Assembly: GCF_018860825.1 (NCBI RefSeq)
Contig: NZ_JAHKPZ010000012.1
Location: 434,001 to 498,000, forward strand
Direction of reading: 5' to 3'
DNA length: 64,000 bases
Origin: Lacinutrix sp. C3R15
Lineage (GTDB): Bacteria > Bacteroidota > Bacteroidia > Flavobacteriales > Flavobacteriaceae
A program made the position numbers and the translations under genes. How positions within the stretch are numbered: position 1 is the stretch's first letter; every line of letters begins with the position of its first letter. Positions 1 through 8,622 of this stretch are shown here, one piece after another. The notes beneath the pieces are model-generated. The model made no database searches. It had not been told where the DNA came from and was given only the letters and a program-made list of their open reading frames with translations.

Positions 1-2
1 CA

Positions 3-59
3 AATCAACATTATGGTCAAGGAGGATCTATGCGTTCTCAAAAAAGAAGAAGTAGATAA
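3..59 (+). CDS. C-terminal end of a protein cut by the window edge
   Basis: Only the last 18 codons and a TAA stop are present. The frame reads NQHYGQGGSMRSQKRRSR, a Gly/Ser/Arg-rich basic tail. Such tails are common on RNA-binding proteins and DEAD-box helicases of Bacteroidota, but this is too short to identify the gene. It ends tail to tail with the cardiolipin synthase gene, with a single base between the two stop codons and no visible terminator. The frame is chosen because the tail looks like a real protein end; the other two plus frames also reach stops nearby. Confidence 0.35.
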   Translation, partial: NQHYGQGGSMRSQKRRSR

Positions 60-60
60 T

Positions 61-1515
61 TTATAGTAGCGGAGAAAATAATCTGCAAAAAGATTCTTTT
101 AATTTAGTGAAGGTAGTTCTCTCCATCCAAGTATTTAAAGAGACTTCTTCACTATTTTTTATATCTTCTTGAAATTGTGCTACTAATATTTTACTTATAG
201 ATTCTTCATAGATAAAAGCATTAATTTCAAAATTTATATTAAAACTTCTATAATCCATATTAGAAGTACCAATAGAAGAAAAAACACCATCTACAACTAT
301 GGTTTTAGCGTGTACAAACCCTTTTTTATATCTATACACTTGTACTCCTGCATCTAACAAAGCTTGTAAATAAGAGTTTGTTGCATACTTAGCTGTCCAA
401 GAATCAGACTCCTTAGGAATTAACAGTTTTACTTCTACTCCACTTTTAGAAACTACTTGCATTGCGCTAATAATTTCATCATTAGGAATAAAATAAGGTG
501 TTGTTATGTACACATATTTATTTGCTGTAATTATTGCAGTAAAAATAACTTCCATAATATTAGCCCAATCTGTATCTGGACCACTTGCAGCAATTTGTAC
601 TAGTGTTTTTGTTGTTACTTTAGACTCTGGAAAATAGTTTTTTGTAATTTGTATAGAACTATTAGAAACAAAATTCCAGGTCATGAAAAAATGAATTTGC
701 AATTGTGTTACTGCTTCACCTTGAATTTTTAAATGAGTATCTCTCCAAAAAATATCGGAATCGTTTTTATTTAAATAATTATCTGCAATATTAATTCCAC
801 CAATATATCCTATTAAACCATCAATTACAGCTACTTTTCTATGGTTTCTATAATTTAAATTACCTGTAAATTTGGAGAAAAAAACTGGCATAAAAGGAAA
901 TAACTCTACTCCTGCTTTTTTAAGTTTTTGTTTCACCGATTTTGATAATTTACTACCAACATCATCAAAACTTATACGAACTTCTACTCCGTTACTAGCC
1001 TTTTCACAGAGAATTTCTATAATTTGATTTCCTATTACATCATCTAAAAAAATATAATATTCTAAGTGAATGTGATTGGTTGCTTCTTTTAAATCACGAA
1101 TTAAGCTTTTAAATTTATCATCTCCATTTTTTAAAATATCTACTTTATTTTTTAAAGTTAAGGGAGAGGCTTCATTGGCGTAAAGTAACTTAACAAGTTT
1201 TAATTTTTCATCTAAAGCTTTATCTACTTCCTTTTTTTCAAAATAGGTTAATTCTAGCTCTTGATTAATTTGTTTTACAACGCTTTTATTTAAAATATCT
1301 TTACGGTTAAATAACTTACTTTTTCTATACTCTTGTCCGAAAAGGTAATAAACCAGTACGCCTAGAAAAGGAAAAACCAGCAAAACAATGATGTATGTCA
1401 TTGTTTTTGCTGGATTAATGTTTTTAAATAAAATTATAAAAGTTGCAGAAATTGCTAATATATAGTTAACTATAATTATTATAGTCCAAATATTATTCGT
1501 TATAAAATCTAGCAT
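61..1515 (-). CDS. cls: Cardiolipin synthase (phospholipase D superfamily)
   Basis: A 484-residue membrane enzyme that condenses two phosphatidylglycerol molecules, or a related pair, into cardiolipin at the inner membrane. Two hydrophobic helices fill roughly residues 5-65 and are followed by a basic stretch, the usual Cls N-terminal layout. Two phospholipase D HKD motifs are complete: HRKVAVID with His225 and HAKTIVVD with His402, each followed by the expected Gly/Ser segment (IGGINIAD and IGTSNMDYRS). The length is normal for bacterial Cls. The ATG overlaps the TAA of the upstream transglycosylase gene by one base (TAATG), so the two are probably translated together in one envelope operon. 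Substrate specificity between ClsA- and ClsC-like types cannot be decided here. Confidence 0.93.
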   Translation of the reverse strand: MLDFITNNIWTIIIIVNYILAISATFIILFKNINPAKTMTYIIVLLVFPFLGVLVYYLFGQEYRKSKLFNRKDILNKSVVKQINQELELTYFEKKEVDKALDEKLKLVKLLYANEASPLTLKNKVDILKNGDDKFKSLIRDLKEATNHIHLEYYIFLDDVIGNQIIEILCEKASNGVEVRISFDDVGSKLSKSVKQKLKKAGVELFPFMPVFFSKFTGNLNYRNHRKVAVIDGLIGYIGGINIADNYLNKNDSDIFWRDTHLKIQGEAVTQLQIHFFMTWNFVSNSSIQITKNYFPESKVTTKTLVQIAASGPDTDWANIMEVIFTAIITANKYVYITTPYFIPNDEIISAMQVVSKSGVEVKLLIPKESDSWTAKYATNSYLQALLDAGVQVYRYKKGFVHAKTIVVDGVFSSIGTSNMDYRSFNINFEINAFIYEESISKILVAQFQEDIKNSEEVSLNTWMERTTFTKLKESFCRLFSPLL

Positions 1516-2444
1516 TAAGGTTGTGTTTTATAGTAACCTTGATGCGGAATATCTATAAAATATTCTTTTCTAGAAGCATTATTTAGTTTGGGTTCACGTA
1601 ACCAAGGGTTGTGAATTTTAAGTATTTTATAGTTTATACCAAATCCTTTAGCAAAACTTGCAAAATCGGTTACTACAGTATCTACCGCAACTTTGTAAGT
1701 TGGTACAAAACGGTATAAATCTTTATCTCTAAAATTGAAACCATATTTATCAGGATTACTTAAAATTTCTTTTAAAGCTATTATTCTAAACACATAACGA
1801 CCAGTCTCTTCACCTAAAAGCAAATCATAATAACTATTTACATCCTGCTCTTTTAATCTTCTTGCCATTCCTGCCATTCCTGCATTATAACCAGAAGCAG
1901 CAAGCGTCCAAGAACCTAATTTCTCTTTAGCTTTTTTTAAATATTCACAAGCAACCTCTGTTGCAAGTTCTACATTATAACGTTCATCTACATTATCATT
2001 AACTTCAAGTCCATATTCTCTTCCTGTACCTTTCATTATTTGCCAAACACCACTAGCTCCTGCTGGAGATTTAGCATTAGTTAAACCACTTTCTATAACT
2101 GCTAGGTATTTAAAGTCATCTGGTACACCATGTTTAGCTAGAATTGGTTCTATAATAGGAAAGTATTTTCGTGCACGTTTAAACATTAAAAAACCATTAG
2201 ATTGCCAATAAGTATTTACTAACAACTCTCTATCCATACGCTCTAAAATATCAGGATTTTGCAAAGGCACTTTCTCTCCTGCAAATTCTAAATCATGTGG
2301 TACTTGCAGTGCGTAAACATTATAGTCATTTATTAGTTTTTTTTCAAAATTTTCATCTGTTGGTGCATCTTGTAATGCAAAAACAAAAAGCGCACATAGA
2401 CTTAATAATCCTAAAAGTGCAAGTGTATTTTTTATCCATTTCAT
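1515..2444 (-). CDS. Lytic transglycosylase (SLT domain, MltD-like)
   Basis: A 309-residue exported murein hydrolase. An N-terminal hydrophobic segment (about residues 6-24) acts as signal or membrane anchor. The Slt70-type domain covers about residues 85-210. The catalytic glutamate is Glu118 in AVIESGL, followed by the family motifs SPAGASGVWQIM and SGYNAGMAG. The enzyme cleaves the MurNAc-GlcNAc bond and leaves 1,6-anhydroMurNAc. The C-terminal 90 residues are of unknown role; no LysM repeat is obvious, although MltD proteins often carry them. It lies 56 bases after the alpha/beta hydrolase gene and overlaps cls by one base, consistent with an envelope-related transcription unit. Confidence 0.88.
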   Translation of the reverse strand: MKWIKNTLALLGLLSLCALFVFALQDAPTDENFEKKLINDYNVYALQVPHDLEFAGEKVPLQNPDILERMDRELLVNTYWQSNGFLMFKRARKYFPIIEPILAKHGVPDDFKYLAVIESGLTNAKSPAGASGVWQIMKGTGREYGLEVNDNVDERYNVELATEVACEYLKKAKEKLGSWTLAASGYNAGMAGMARRLKEQDVNSYYDLLLGEETGRYVFRIIALKEILSNPDKYGFNFRDKDLYRFVPTYKVAVDTVVTDFASFAKGFGINYKILKIHNPWLREPKLNNASRKEYFIDIPHQGYYKTQP

Positions 2445-2500
2445 AGTCCCTATTTTTTTGTATAAAGTTAAAAAATAAATAGCATAATTTAAGTGAGAAT

Positions 2501-3163
2501 TTACTGTAATATTAATTGTGGTAAATTCTTATTAAACCACCTGTATTTATTAATAATCATGATATGTGTTCCTCCTTTTACAGTAATACAATTACAAACA
2601 TATTTATGCGGAAAAACAACATCCTTTTCTCCGTGAATATGAATGGCTTCTGGTATTGGTTTTTCTTGTTGCCAACATACTACTTGTTCTATTGCCCAAT
2701 CTAAATATACCTTATCATACACAGACATATACTTTTTATACAACGCTATTCTTTTTTTTATATTTTTTCCGAAAGAATATTTAGCTAAAGCATCTAAGTT
2801 ACCTGCTAAACTTGTAGGTAAAATTTTATATGCCTTAGTGTATTTTGCAATTTTCATACGCTTTGGTAGCTCATGCATAGTTTTAACCGAAGAAACAATT
2901 ATTAGTTTACGTAACTTAATATGCTTACTCATTTCTTGCACTAAAATACCTCCAAAAGAAACACCTAATAAAACAACATTTTCATGTTCTATATATAGCG
3001 TCATGCGTTTTGCATAAGCACTTAAAGTTTCGTTTTTATTAGGATTCATCCACGCTAACAAGTGTATTTTAAACTTATCTTTTGGCAATTTAATATATTC
3101 AAAAATGGAGGGATTAGCAGCCATTCCTGGCATTAAATACACATGTATAAGCTCCTGATTCAT
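2501..3163 (-). CDS. Alpha/beta hydrolase
   Basis: A 220-residue cytoplasmic protein of the alpha/beta hydrolase fold. The nucleophile elbow GVSFGG places Ser69 at the expected site after strand beta5. The start YLMPGMAANPSIF corresponds to the oxyanion-hole region. Near the C terminus, HGEKDVVFP supplies the acidic residue and GGTHIMI the catalytic histidine. The substrate is unknown. The protein is shorter than most family members because the lid region is small. It is the first gene of a minus-strand run with the transglycosylase and cardiolipin synthase genes. Confidence 0.8.
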   Translation of the reverse strand: MNQELIHVYLMPGMAANPSIFEYIKLPKDKFKIHLLAWMNPNKNETLSAYAKRMTLYIEHENVVLLGVSFGGILVQEMSKHIKLRKLIIVSSVKTMHELPKRMKIAKYTKAYKILPTSLAGNLDALAKYSFGKNIKKRIALYKKYMSVYDKVYLDWAIEQVVCWQQEKPIPEAIHIHGEKDVVFPHKYVCNCITVKGGTHIMIINKYRWFNKNLPQLILQ

Positions 3164-3280
3164 TCGTTTTTAAGTTGTTATTAACACTAAATAACCGATT
3201 AATTTTTGTAAATTTACAGAACAAAACTATGAAAAAAGTTTTTACTCCTTAATTTTCCTTAGAAACAAAACTACAGAATT

Positions 3281-3577
3281 ATGATTGATGCAGCTGAATT
3301 AATTGACAATGCGTTTTTACGTCAATTTGAACTAAAAATTGAAGACCATTTAGCAAAAATTGAATATTCTCTTCAAGAACGAAAAATATTTTTAACCAAA
3401 ATTTTAATTCCTGAAGAACTTTTTACCGAAGATTTTCAAAATGAATTTATAAAACTTGTGCTAAAAAATATTGAAGAAAGAAACATAAGTATTGTACCTA
3501 CATGTCCAGAAATTGTAAAATTTTTCAGAAAAAACAAACAATATAAAAGTATGTTACCTGTAGGTTTAAGAATATAA
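3281..3577 (+). CDS. Small GNAT-family N-acetyltransferase (YjdJ/COG2388 type)
   Basis: A 98-residue protein resembling the short Gcn5-related acetyltransferases of the COG2388 group, which lack the N-terminal half of a normal GNAT. The typical end is visible: a VPTCPEIVKFFRKN segment near residues 75-88, matching the family's P-x-C-x-x-hydrophobic pattern, followed by the last short strand. The substrate is unknown. The gene stands alone between a divergent hydrolase and convergent mtaB. A 7-codon ORF (3229-3252) precedes it but has no independent support. The start ATG is the first in the frame. Confidence 0.7.
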   Translation: MIDAAELIDNAFLRQFELKIEDHLAKIEYSLQERKIFLTKILIPEELFTEDFQNEFIKLVLKNIEERNISIVPTCPEIVKFFRKNKQYKSMLPVGLRI

Positions 3578-3582
3578 CTAGT

Positions 3583-3615
3583 AAAAAAAACGAAGCAAAA
3601 TCTTCGTTTTTTTTT
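3583..3615. terminator. Bidirectional terminator between the GNAT gene and mtaB
   Basis: An A8 run, stem CGAAG/CTTCG with a six-base loop, then a T9 run. It serves both convergent genes and overlaps the mtaB stop codon. Confidence 0.75.
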
Positions 3616-4939
3616 ATGCGTATGTTTTTACAAAATCAAATCTTACTATACCATCATCATCAATTTTAGTAAGCGTTACTTGGTGCAATGTATTTACTAA
3701 TTCTGGATTCCATGGTGTTTTAACTTTTACATAATTTTCTGTAAAACCATGAATGTATCCTTCTTTATTTTCACTTTCAAATAGAACTGTTCTGGTGCTT
3801 CCTATTTGGCTTTCATAATAGGCTCTTCGTTTTTTAACAGATAAACCACGAAGCATTTTACTACGTTTTGCTCTAACGTTTTTAGGTACTACTCCTTCCA
3901 TAGTAGCAGCAACAGTATTATCTCTTTCAGAGTATGTAAAAACGTGTAAATAAGAAATATCTAAATGGGTTAAAAAGTTATAGGTTTCTAAAAACATTTC
4001 ATCGGTTTCACCAGGAAAACCAACGATAACATCTACACCAATACAAGCATGTGGCATTACTTCTTTAATCTTGTTAACCCTATCTACATACAATTCTTTC
4101 ATGTATCTTCTTCGCATTAACTTTAAAATTTCATTGCTTCCGCTTTGTAAAGGAATATGAAAATGAGGTACAAATATTCTGCTTTTAGAAACAAAATCTA
4201 TAGTTTCATTTTTTAACAAATTAGGCTCGATAGATGATATACGTAAACGCTCAATACCTTCTACCTTATCTAAAGCTTCAACTAACTCATAAAAAGTATG
4301 CTCGTGCTTTTTATTACCAAATTCTCCCTTACCATAATCACCAATATTAACACCAGTAAGTACAATTTCTTTAATTCCTTTTTCAGAAATTTCTTTAGCG
4401 TTTTTTAAAACGTTTAAAAGCGCATCACTTCTAGAAATACCTCTAGCTAAAGGTATGGTACAGTAGGTACATTTATAATCACAACCATCTTGTACTTTTA
4501 AAAATGCTCGAGTTCTGTCTCCAATAGAATAACTACCAACATAAAAATCTGCTTCTTCTATTTCACAAGAATGTACATGACCAAAATCGTTTTTAGATAA
4601 GTCGTTTATATAATCTGTAATCTTAAATTTTTCGGTTGCACCAAGAACCAAGTCTACACCATGAACATCTGCTAATTCTTGAGGTTTTAATTGTGCATAA
4701 CAACCTACTGCAGCAACAAAAGCATCAGGATTTACCTTTTGTGCTTGTTTTACAATAGTTTTAAATCGTTTATCTGCATTATCTGTAACAGAACATGTGT
4801 TAATAACGTATATATCTGCTGTTTCTTTAAAATCTACACGCTCAAAACCTTCGTCTTTAAAGTTTCTAGCAATAGTAGATGTTTCAGAAAAATTAAGTTT
4901 GCAACCTAAAGTATAAAATGCGACTTTTTTTTGTGTCAT
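3614..4939 (-). CDS. mtaB: tRNA t6A37 methylthiotransferase MtaB
   Basis: A radical-SAM enzyme that adds a methylthio group to N6-threonylcarbamoyladenosine at position 37 of ANN-decoding tRNAs. The N-terminal UPF0004 domain opens with KVAFYTLGCKLNFSET and carries further cluster cysteines in NTCSVT and AVGCYAQ. The radical-SAM motif is CDYKCTYC (CxxxCxxC). The C-terminal 60 residues form the TRAM-like tRNA-binding domain. The GCKLNFSET signature separates MtaB from MiaB and RimO. I place the start at 4939 (441 residues) because MTQKKVAFYTLGC is the usual family N terminus; an in-frame ATG at 4963 would add eight residues unlike the family. Confidence 0.92.
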   Translation of the reverse strand: MTQKKVAFYTLGCKLNFSETSTIARNFKDEGFERVDFKETADIYVINTCSVTDNADKRFKTIVKQAQKVNPDAFVAAVGCYAQLKPQELADVHGVDLVLGATEKFKITDYINDLSKNDFGHVHSCEIEEADFYVGSYSIGDRTRAFLKVQDGCDYKCTYCTIPLARGISRSDALLNVLKNAKEISEKGIKEIVLTGVNIGDYGKGEFGNKKHEHTFYELVEALDKVEGIERLRISSIEPNLLKNETIDFVSKSRIFVPHFHIPLQSGSNEILKLMRRRYMKELYVDRVNKIKEVMPHACIGVDVIVGFPGETDEMFLETYNFLTHLDISYLHVFTYSERDNTVAATMEGVVPKNVRAKRSKMLRGLSVKKRRAYYESQIGSTRTVLFESENKEGYIHGFTENYVKVKTPWNPELVNTLHQVTLTKIDDDGIVRFDFVKTYA

Positions 4940-4971
4940 GAATGTAATAATAAAACGATGCAAAATTACAT

Positions 4972-5007
4972 AAAAAGAGCGTTTTAACTAGTGAAAACGC
5001 TCTTTTT
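4972..5007. terminator. Strong terminator-like hairpin in a divergent intergenic region
   Basis: A 14-bp perfect stem (AAAAAGAGCGTTTT and its complement) with an eight-base loop, flanked by A and T runs so it could work in either direction. It lies upstream of both mtaB (minus) and the oligopeptide-binding protein gene (plus), so neither gene needs it as an end signal. It may end a short unannotated transcript or attenuate a leader. Confidence 0.65.
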
Positions 5008-5142
5008 TATAAAACTTTAGTAAATCAAATTATTCTTAAAGACAAAGCAAACAAACCTATTCTAAAAAAAGAATGTGTTTTTTTTCGTAATTATTAAATT
5101 TTAGATTAACATTGATTAAATATAAAATATCACTTCAATTAA

Positions 5143-6723
5143 ATGAAATACTTCATTGTTCTTTTAATACTTTTAAGTAGTTGCAGCTCTAACAAGAAAA
5201 AAAAGGTGGATGTATTTAGGTATAACGAACACAAAAATATTGGTTCTTTAGATCCTGCTTTTGCAAAAGATAACGCAGATATTTGGGCCGTAAATCAGCT
5301 TTTTAACGGTTTAGTACAAATGGATGATAGCTTAAATGTACAGCCATGTATTGCTAAAAGCTGGTCTGTTTCTAAAGATGCTCTTACCTATACTTTTTTA
5401 CTAAGAGATGATGTGCTTTTTCATAAACATGCTCTTTTTGGAAAAGATTCTACCAGAACAGTTATTGCTAGTGATTTTGAATATAGCTTTAATAGGCTAA
5501 AAGATAAAAAAGTAGCCTCTTCAGGTAGTTGGGTTTTAAATAAAGTTGCTACTTATAAAGCTATAAATGACTCTATTTTTAAGATACAACTAAAACAGGC
5601 TTTCCCTGCTTTTTTAGGATTATTAACCATGAAATACTGCGCTGTAGTACCCAAAGAAATTGTTACACATTATGGTACTGACTTTAGAGCAAACCCTATA
5701 GGAACTGGACCTTTTAAATTTAAACGTTGGGAAGAAAACATTAAACTAGTTTTTAGAAAAAACAAATTCTATTTTGAAAAAGACACCAAAGGAAATTCTT
5801 TACCTTACCTAGAAGCTGTAGCTATCACTTTTTTACCAGATAAGCAAAGTGAGTTTTTACAGTTTGCACAAGGAAATATTGATTTTGTTTCTGGTTTAGA
5901 CGCATCTTACAAAGATGAAATTTTAACTGCAACCGGAAACCTTAGAGAAACGTATGCTAAGAATGTAAATATGATTCGTGGTCCTTATTTAAACACAGAA
6001 TATCTTGGGTTTTATATGGAAAGTGAAACGCAAGAGGTACCATCTAAACTACTTAGGCAAGCTGTAAACTATGGTTTTAACAGAAAAAAAATGATGACCT
6101 ACTTAAGAAATGGTATTGGTATTGCTGCTCATGGAGGATTTATACCAAAAGGACTTCCTGGTTATCATGCAAGTATAGGATACAATTACCAACCAGAAAA
6201 GGCAAAGCAATTAGTTACTCAATTTATAAACGAAACAGGAAATAAAAACCCAGAAATAACACTTACCACAACGAGCAACTATTTAAGTTTTTGTGAATAT
6301 ATACAACGTGAATTAAAAAAAACAGGACTACTAATTAAAATTGATGTAGTACCTGCCTCTGCATTAAAAGAAGCAAAAGCTAACGGAAAAACAGATATGT
6401 TTAGAGCTAGTTGGGTTGCAGATTATCCTGATGCAGAAAATTACCTTTCTTTATTTTATGGTACTAACTTTGCACCAAACGGACCAAATTATACACATTT
6501 TAAAAATATACAATTTGATTCTTTGTATGAGCAAGCATACACAGAAACAAACACTTTTAACAGAGAAAAGTTATATACCAAAATGGACTCTTTAGTGCTA
6601 CAAGAAGCACCTATAGTTGTAATGTTTTATGATGAAGTAGTTCGTTTTACCAGAAAAGAAGTTCATGGTTTAGGTATAAACCCAATCAATTTACTAGACT
6701 TAAAGAGAGTAAAAAAAGACTAA
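5143..6723 (+). CDS. Peptide ABC transporter substrate-binding lipoprotein (SBP_bac_5)
   Basis: A 526-residue periplasmic binding protein of the DppA/OppA family. The signal peptide ends in a lipobox, LLSSC, with the lipidated cysteine at residue 14, and is followed by a lysine-rich spacer. Family marks include GSLDPAFA near the mature N terminus, GTGPFKFKRW near residue 190, and the C-terminal region with SLFYGTNFAPNGPNYTHF. No permease or ATPase gene is adjacent; stand-alone DppA-like lipoproteins are frequent in Flavobacteriia, so the transporter partner must lie elsewhere. The ligand is probably a peptide but could be another solute. It converges with the next gene with only two bases between the stops. 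Confidence 0.88.
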   Translation: MKYFIVLLILLSSCSSNKKKKVDVFRYNEHKNIGSLDPAFAKDNADIWAVNQLFNGLVQMDDSLNVQPCIAKSWSVSKDALTYTFLLRDDVLFHKHALFGKDSTRTVIASDFEYSFNRLKDKKVASSGSWVLNKVATYKAINDSIFKIQLKQAFPAFLGLLTMKYCAVVPKEIVTHYGTDFRANPIGTGPFKFKRWEENIKLVFRKNKFYFEKDTKGNSLPYLEAVAITFLPDKQSEFLQFAQGNIDFVSGLDASYKDEILTATGNLRETYAKNVNMIRGPYLNTEYLGFYMESETQEVPSKLLRQAVNYGFNRKKMMTYLRNGIGIAAHGGFIPKGLPGYHASIGYNYQPEKAKQLVTQFINETGNKNPEITLTTTSNYLSFCEYIQRELKKTGLLIKIDVVPASALKEAKANGKTDMFRASWVADYPDAENYLSLFYGTNFAPNGPNYTHFKNIQFDSLYEQAYTETNTFNREKLYTKMDSLVLQEAPIVVMFYDEVVRFTRKEVHGLGINPINLLDLKRVKKD

Positions 6724-6725
6724 AT

Positions 6726-7538
6726 TTATAATTCTAGCCTATTATTATCATATTCAATATTTGAATGATTGAATTTTACTTTTCTATTTTTAGTAGAGGA
6801 TTCTAGTTTTTCTTCTTTATTTTCAGAACGAATTTCTTGTAAAGAAAATAGATTATCTGTTATTATTTTCTCTTCTAAAATACCCATTACAATTAAAAAT
6901 TGCGATATAGAATAAAATAACATAAGGGTTATTTTTTCAAAAAAGATTCCATTTCTATAAAAATGATCTAATACAGCAATAGTATCAGCAAAAACAGAAA
7001 ACAAAACTCCTATACCTACAATTAAATAGCTTTTTTTATCTACTCCAGATTTTCTTAAATAAGCAAATTGTAATACAAGCATTGCTACAAAAAGATAAAT
7101 TAATACAGGAAAAAAATAAATATCTAAATTATCATAGATTATATTTAAAAGAATAAAAATATAAATAAAACAAAAAATGATTATTGGAATCAATCTTGTT
7201 AAATTAAAGTCGTTGTGATTAGAAAACCTAAAAGCATAAAATAGTTTTCCTAGAACAAAACCTAACATTCCTAAAGAAAACAATATAGAAAACTCACTAA
7301 ATATTAAAAATATATCACCTAGAAGAAAAAAAGACAAAGCAAAAATCATAAAAAAATACTTTTTTTTAGATTTCTCATTATTATTAATTAAATAAAAACA
7401 TATTAGAGAAACTACTACTAAAGGCTTTGTAAATAATCTAAAGGGAATTTTATCAAAATTTAGCTTAACAACAATATCTATTAATAGGATGGCAAAATAT
7501 AGTATTGAAAAAAATAATTTATTTTTAAAAATAAGCAT
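6726..7538 (-). CDS. YhhN-family membrane protein (lysoplasmalogenase-like)
   Basis: A 270-residue integral membrane protein with about seven or eight helices across residues 8-225. Family marks include FTKPLVVVSLICFY near residue 35, LLGDIFLIF near residue 72, a GMLGFVLGKLFYAFRF segment, and a later FADTIAVLDHF helix. These match the YhhN/TMEM86 group, some members of which cleave the vinyl-ether bond of lysoplasmalogens. The C-terminal 45 residues are hydrophilic and charged, longer than the usual YhhN tail. Flavobacteria are not known for plasmalogens, so the substrate here is uncertain. The composition is even more AT-rich than its neighbours. Confidence 0.7.
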   Translation of the reverse strand: MLIFKNKLFFSILYFAILLIDIVVKLNFDKIPFRLFTKPLVVVSLICFYLINNNEKSKKKYFFMIFALSFFLLGDIFLIFSEFSILFSLGMLGFVLGKLFYAFRFSNHNDFNLTRLIPIIIFCFIYIFILLNIIYDNLDIYFFPVLIYLFVAMLVLQFAYLRKSGVDKKSYLIVGIGVLFSVFADTIAVLDHFYRNGIFFEKITLMLFYSISQFLIVMGILEEKIITDNLFSLQEIRSENKEEKLESSTKNRKVKFNHSNIEYDNNRLEL

Positions 7539-7681
7539 AGATATTGACTATAATAATAAGCTTTGGGTCTTAATTTAAAGCAACTTACTAAAAAAAAGAA
7601 TAGTTTACTACCAAGACATAAAAAAATATTTAGATTAGATTCATTATATATAATTGAAAAGGTGAAATTGAAAATACGTTT

Positions 7682-8599
7682 TTATTTTTTATTAAAATAA
7701 TATAAATCATCTCCTCCTTTTCCTGGTAATCTATTCGAAGTAAAATACCCTGAAAGTAAATCGTCATTTAACATAAACCCATAATCATCAAACTTTGAAT
7801 TTATAGGCTCTTCTAGTAATTGTGCTTGGCCTAATGTACCATCATCATGAATTTTGCATTTATAAATATCCATTTTCCCTTTACCTTTAGGTCTATTAGA
7901 AGAGAAGTAAAGCGTATTATCTGAGCTTATAAATGGAAAAAGTTCTTTTTTTCTGGTATTTACTGCTGTACCTAAATTTTCTGGTGTGCCAAAGGTATTA
8001 TCTTCATTAATAGCAACTCTAAATATATCTGTACCACCCAGAGTTCCACGCATGGTAGAAGCAAAAAACATAAACTTACCATCTGGACTAATTGCAGGAT
8101 GACCAAAGGAGTATCTAGAATCACAAAAGGAAGGCACTTTAAAATTTGTCCAACCAATACCTTCTACATATTCTCCTATTTCAATTCTTAATTTTGATGC
8201 TTTTTGTGATAAATTAGCTTTTCTTTCGGTATTATATACATTAGTAGTAATAACAATATATTTTTTATCTGTAGTATAAAAAGTAGATGCAGACAAATTA
8301 AACACTGAAGAATCTACATTATAAGGTAAAGGAGAAACATTAACAATTTCTTGCGCCTCATTAATTTCACCTTGGTACAAGGTTAATTGTGGTGTATTAT
8401 TAACAAACTGTTGTTTTCCTCTTTTATTTAACAAATTTGAAGTGAAAACTATTTTATTTCCTTCTAAATAAGAAACACCAAAATGATTGTTTTCATCATT
8501 TACTTTTAAGTTAACAATTTTAATAGCCTCGTTTTGCGAAACCCCTTTAAAAATAAAGCTTATAAAAAGTAAAAAGGTAAACAAAAATGTATTTTTCAT
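7682..8599 (-). CDS. Exported PD40 beta-propeller repeat protein
   Basis: A 305-residue protein with an N-terminal signal peptide (about residues 1-21, ending in FKGVSQ). At least three PD40/WD40-like blades are visible: AISPDGKFMFFASTM, FISSDNTLYFSSNRPKG and MLNDDLLSGYFTSNRLPG, each followed by a D-[IL]-[FY] strand. This blade type occurs in the middle of Bacteroidota OmpA-family and PorE-like proteins. Here the TPR and OmpA domains are absent, so the protein is a free periplasmic propeller. It lies 23 bases after the GlmU-like gene and may be cotranscribed with it. The role is unknown. Confidence 0.75.
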   Translation of the reverse strand: MKNTFLFTFLLFISFIFKGVSQNEAIKIVNLKVNDENNHFGVSYLEGNKIVFTSNLLNKRGKQQFVNNTPQLTLYQGEINEAQEIVNVSPLPYNVDSSVFNLSASTFYTTDKKYIVITTNVYNTERKANLSQKASKLRIEIGEYVEGIGWTNFKVPSFCDSRYSFGHPAISPDGKFMFFASTMRGTLGGTDIFRVAINEDNTFGTPENLGTAVNTRKKELFPFISSDNTLYFSSNRPKGKGKMDIYKCKIHDDGTLGQAQLLEEPINSKFDDYGFMLNDDLLSGYFTSNRLPGKGGDDLYYFNKK

Positions 8600-8622
8600 A
8601 AATTAATTCAATTATAAATAAC

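Noticed and set aside
2643-3017. A 124-codon plus-strand frame antisense to the alpha/beta hydrolase
   Set aside because: It lies wholly inside a well-supported gene, has an unnatural residue composition and no known motifs.
3229-3252. A 7-codon ORF (MKKVFTP) upstream of the GNAT gene as a leader peptide
   Set aside because: Too short, no attenuator hairpin follows it, and such ORFs occur by chance in AT-rich leaders.
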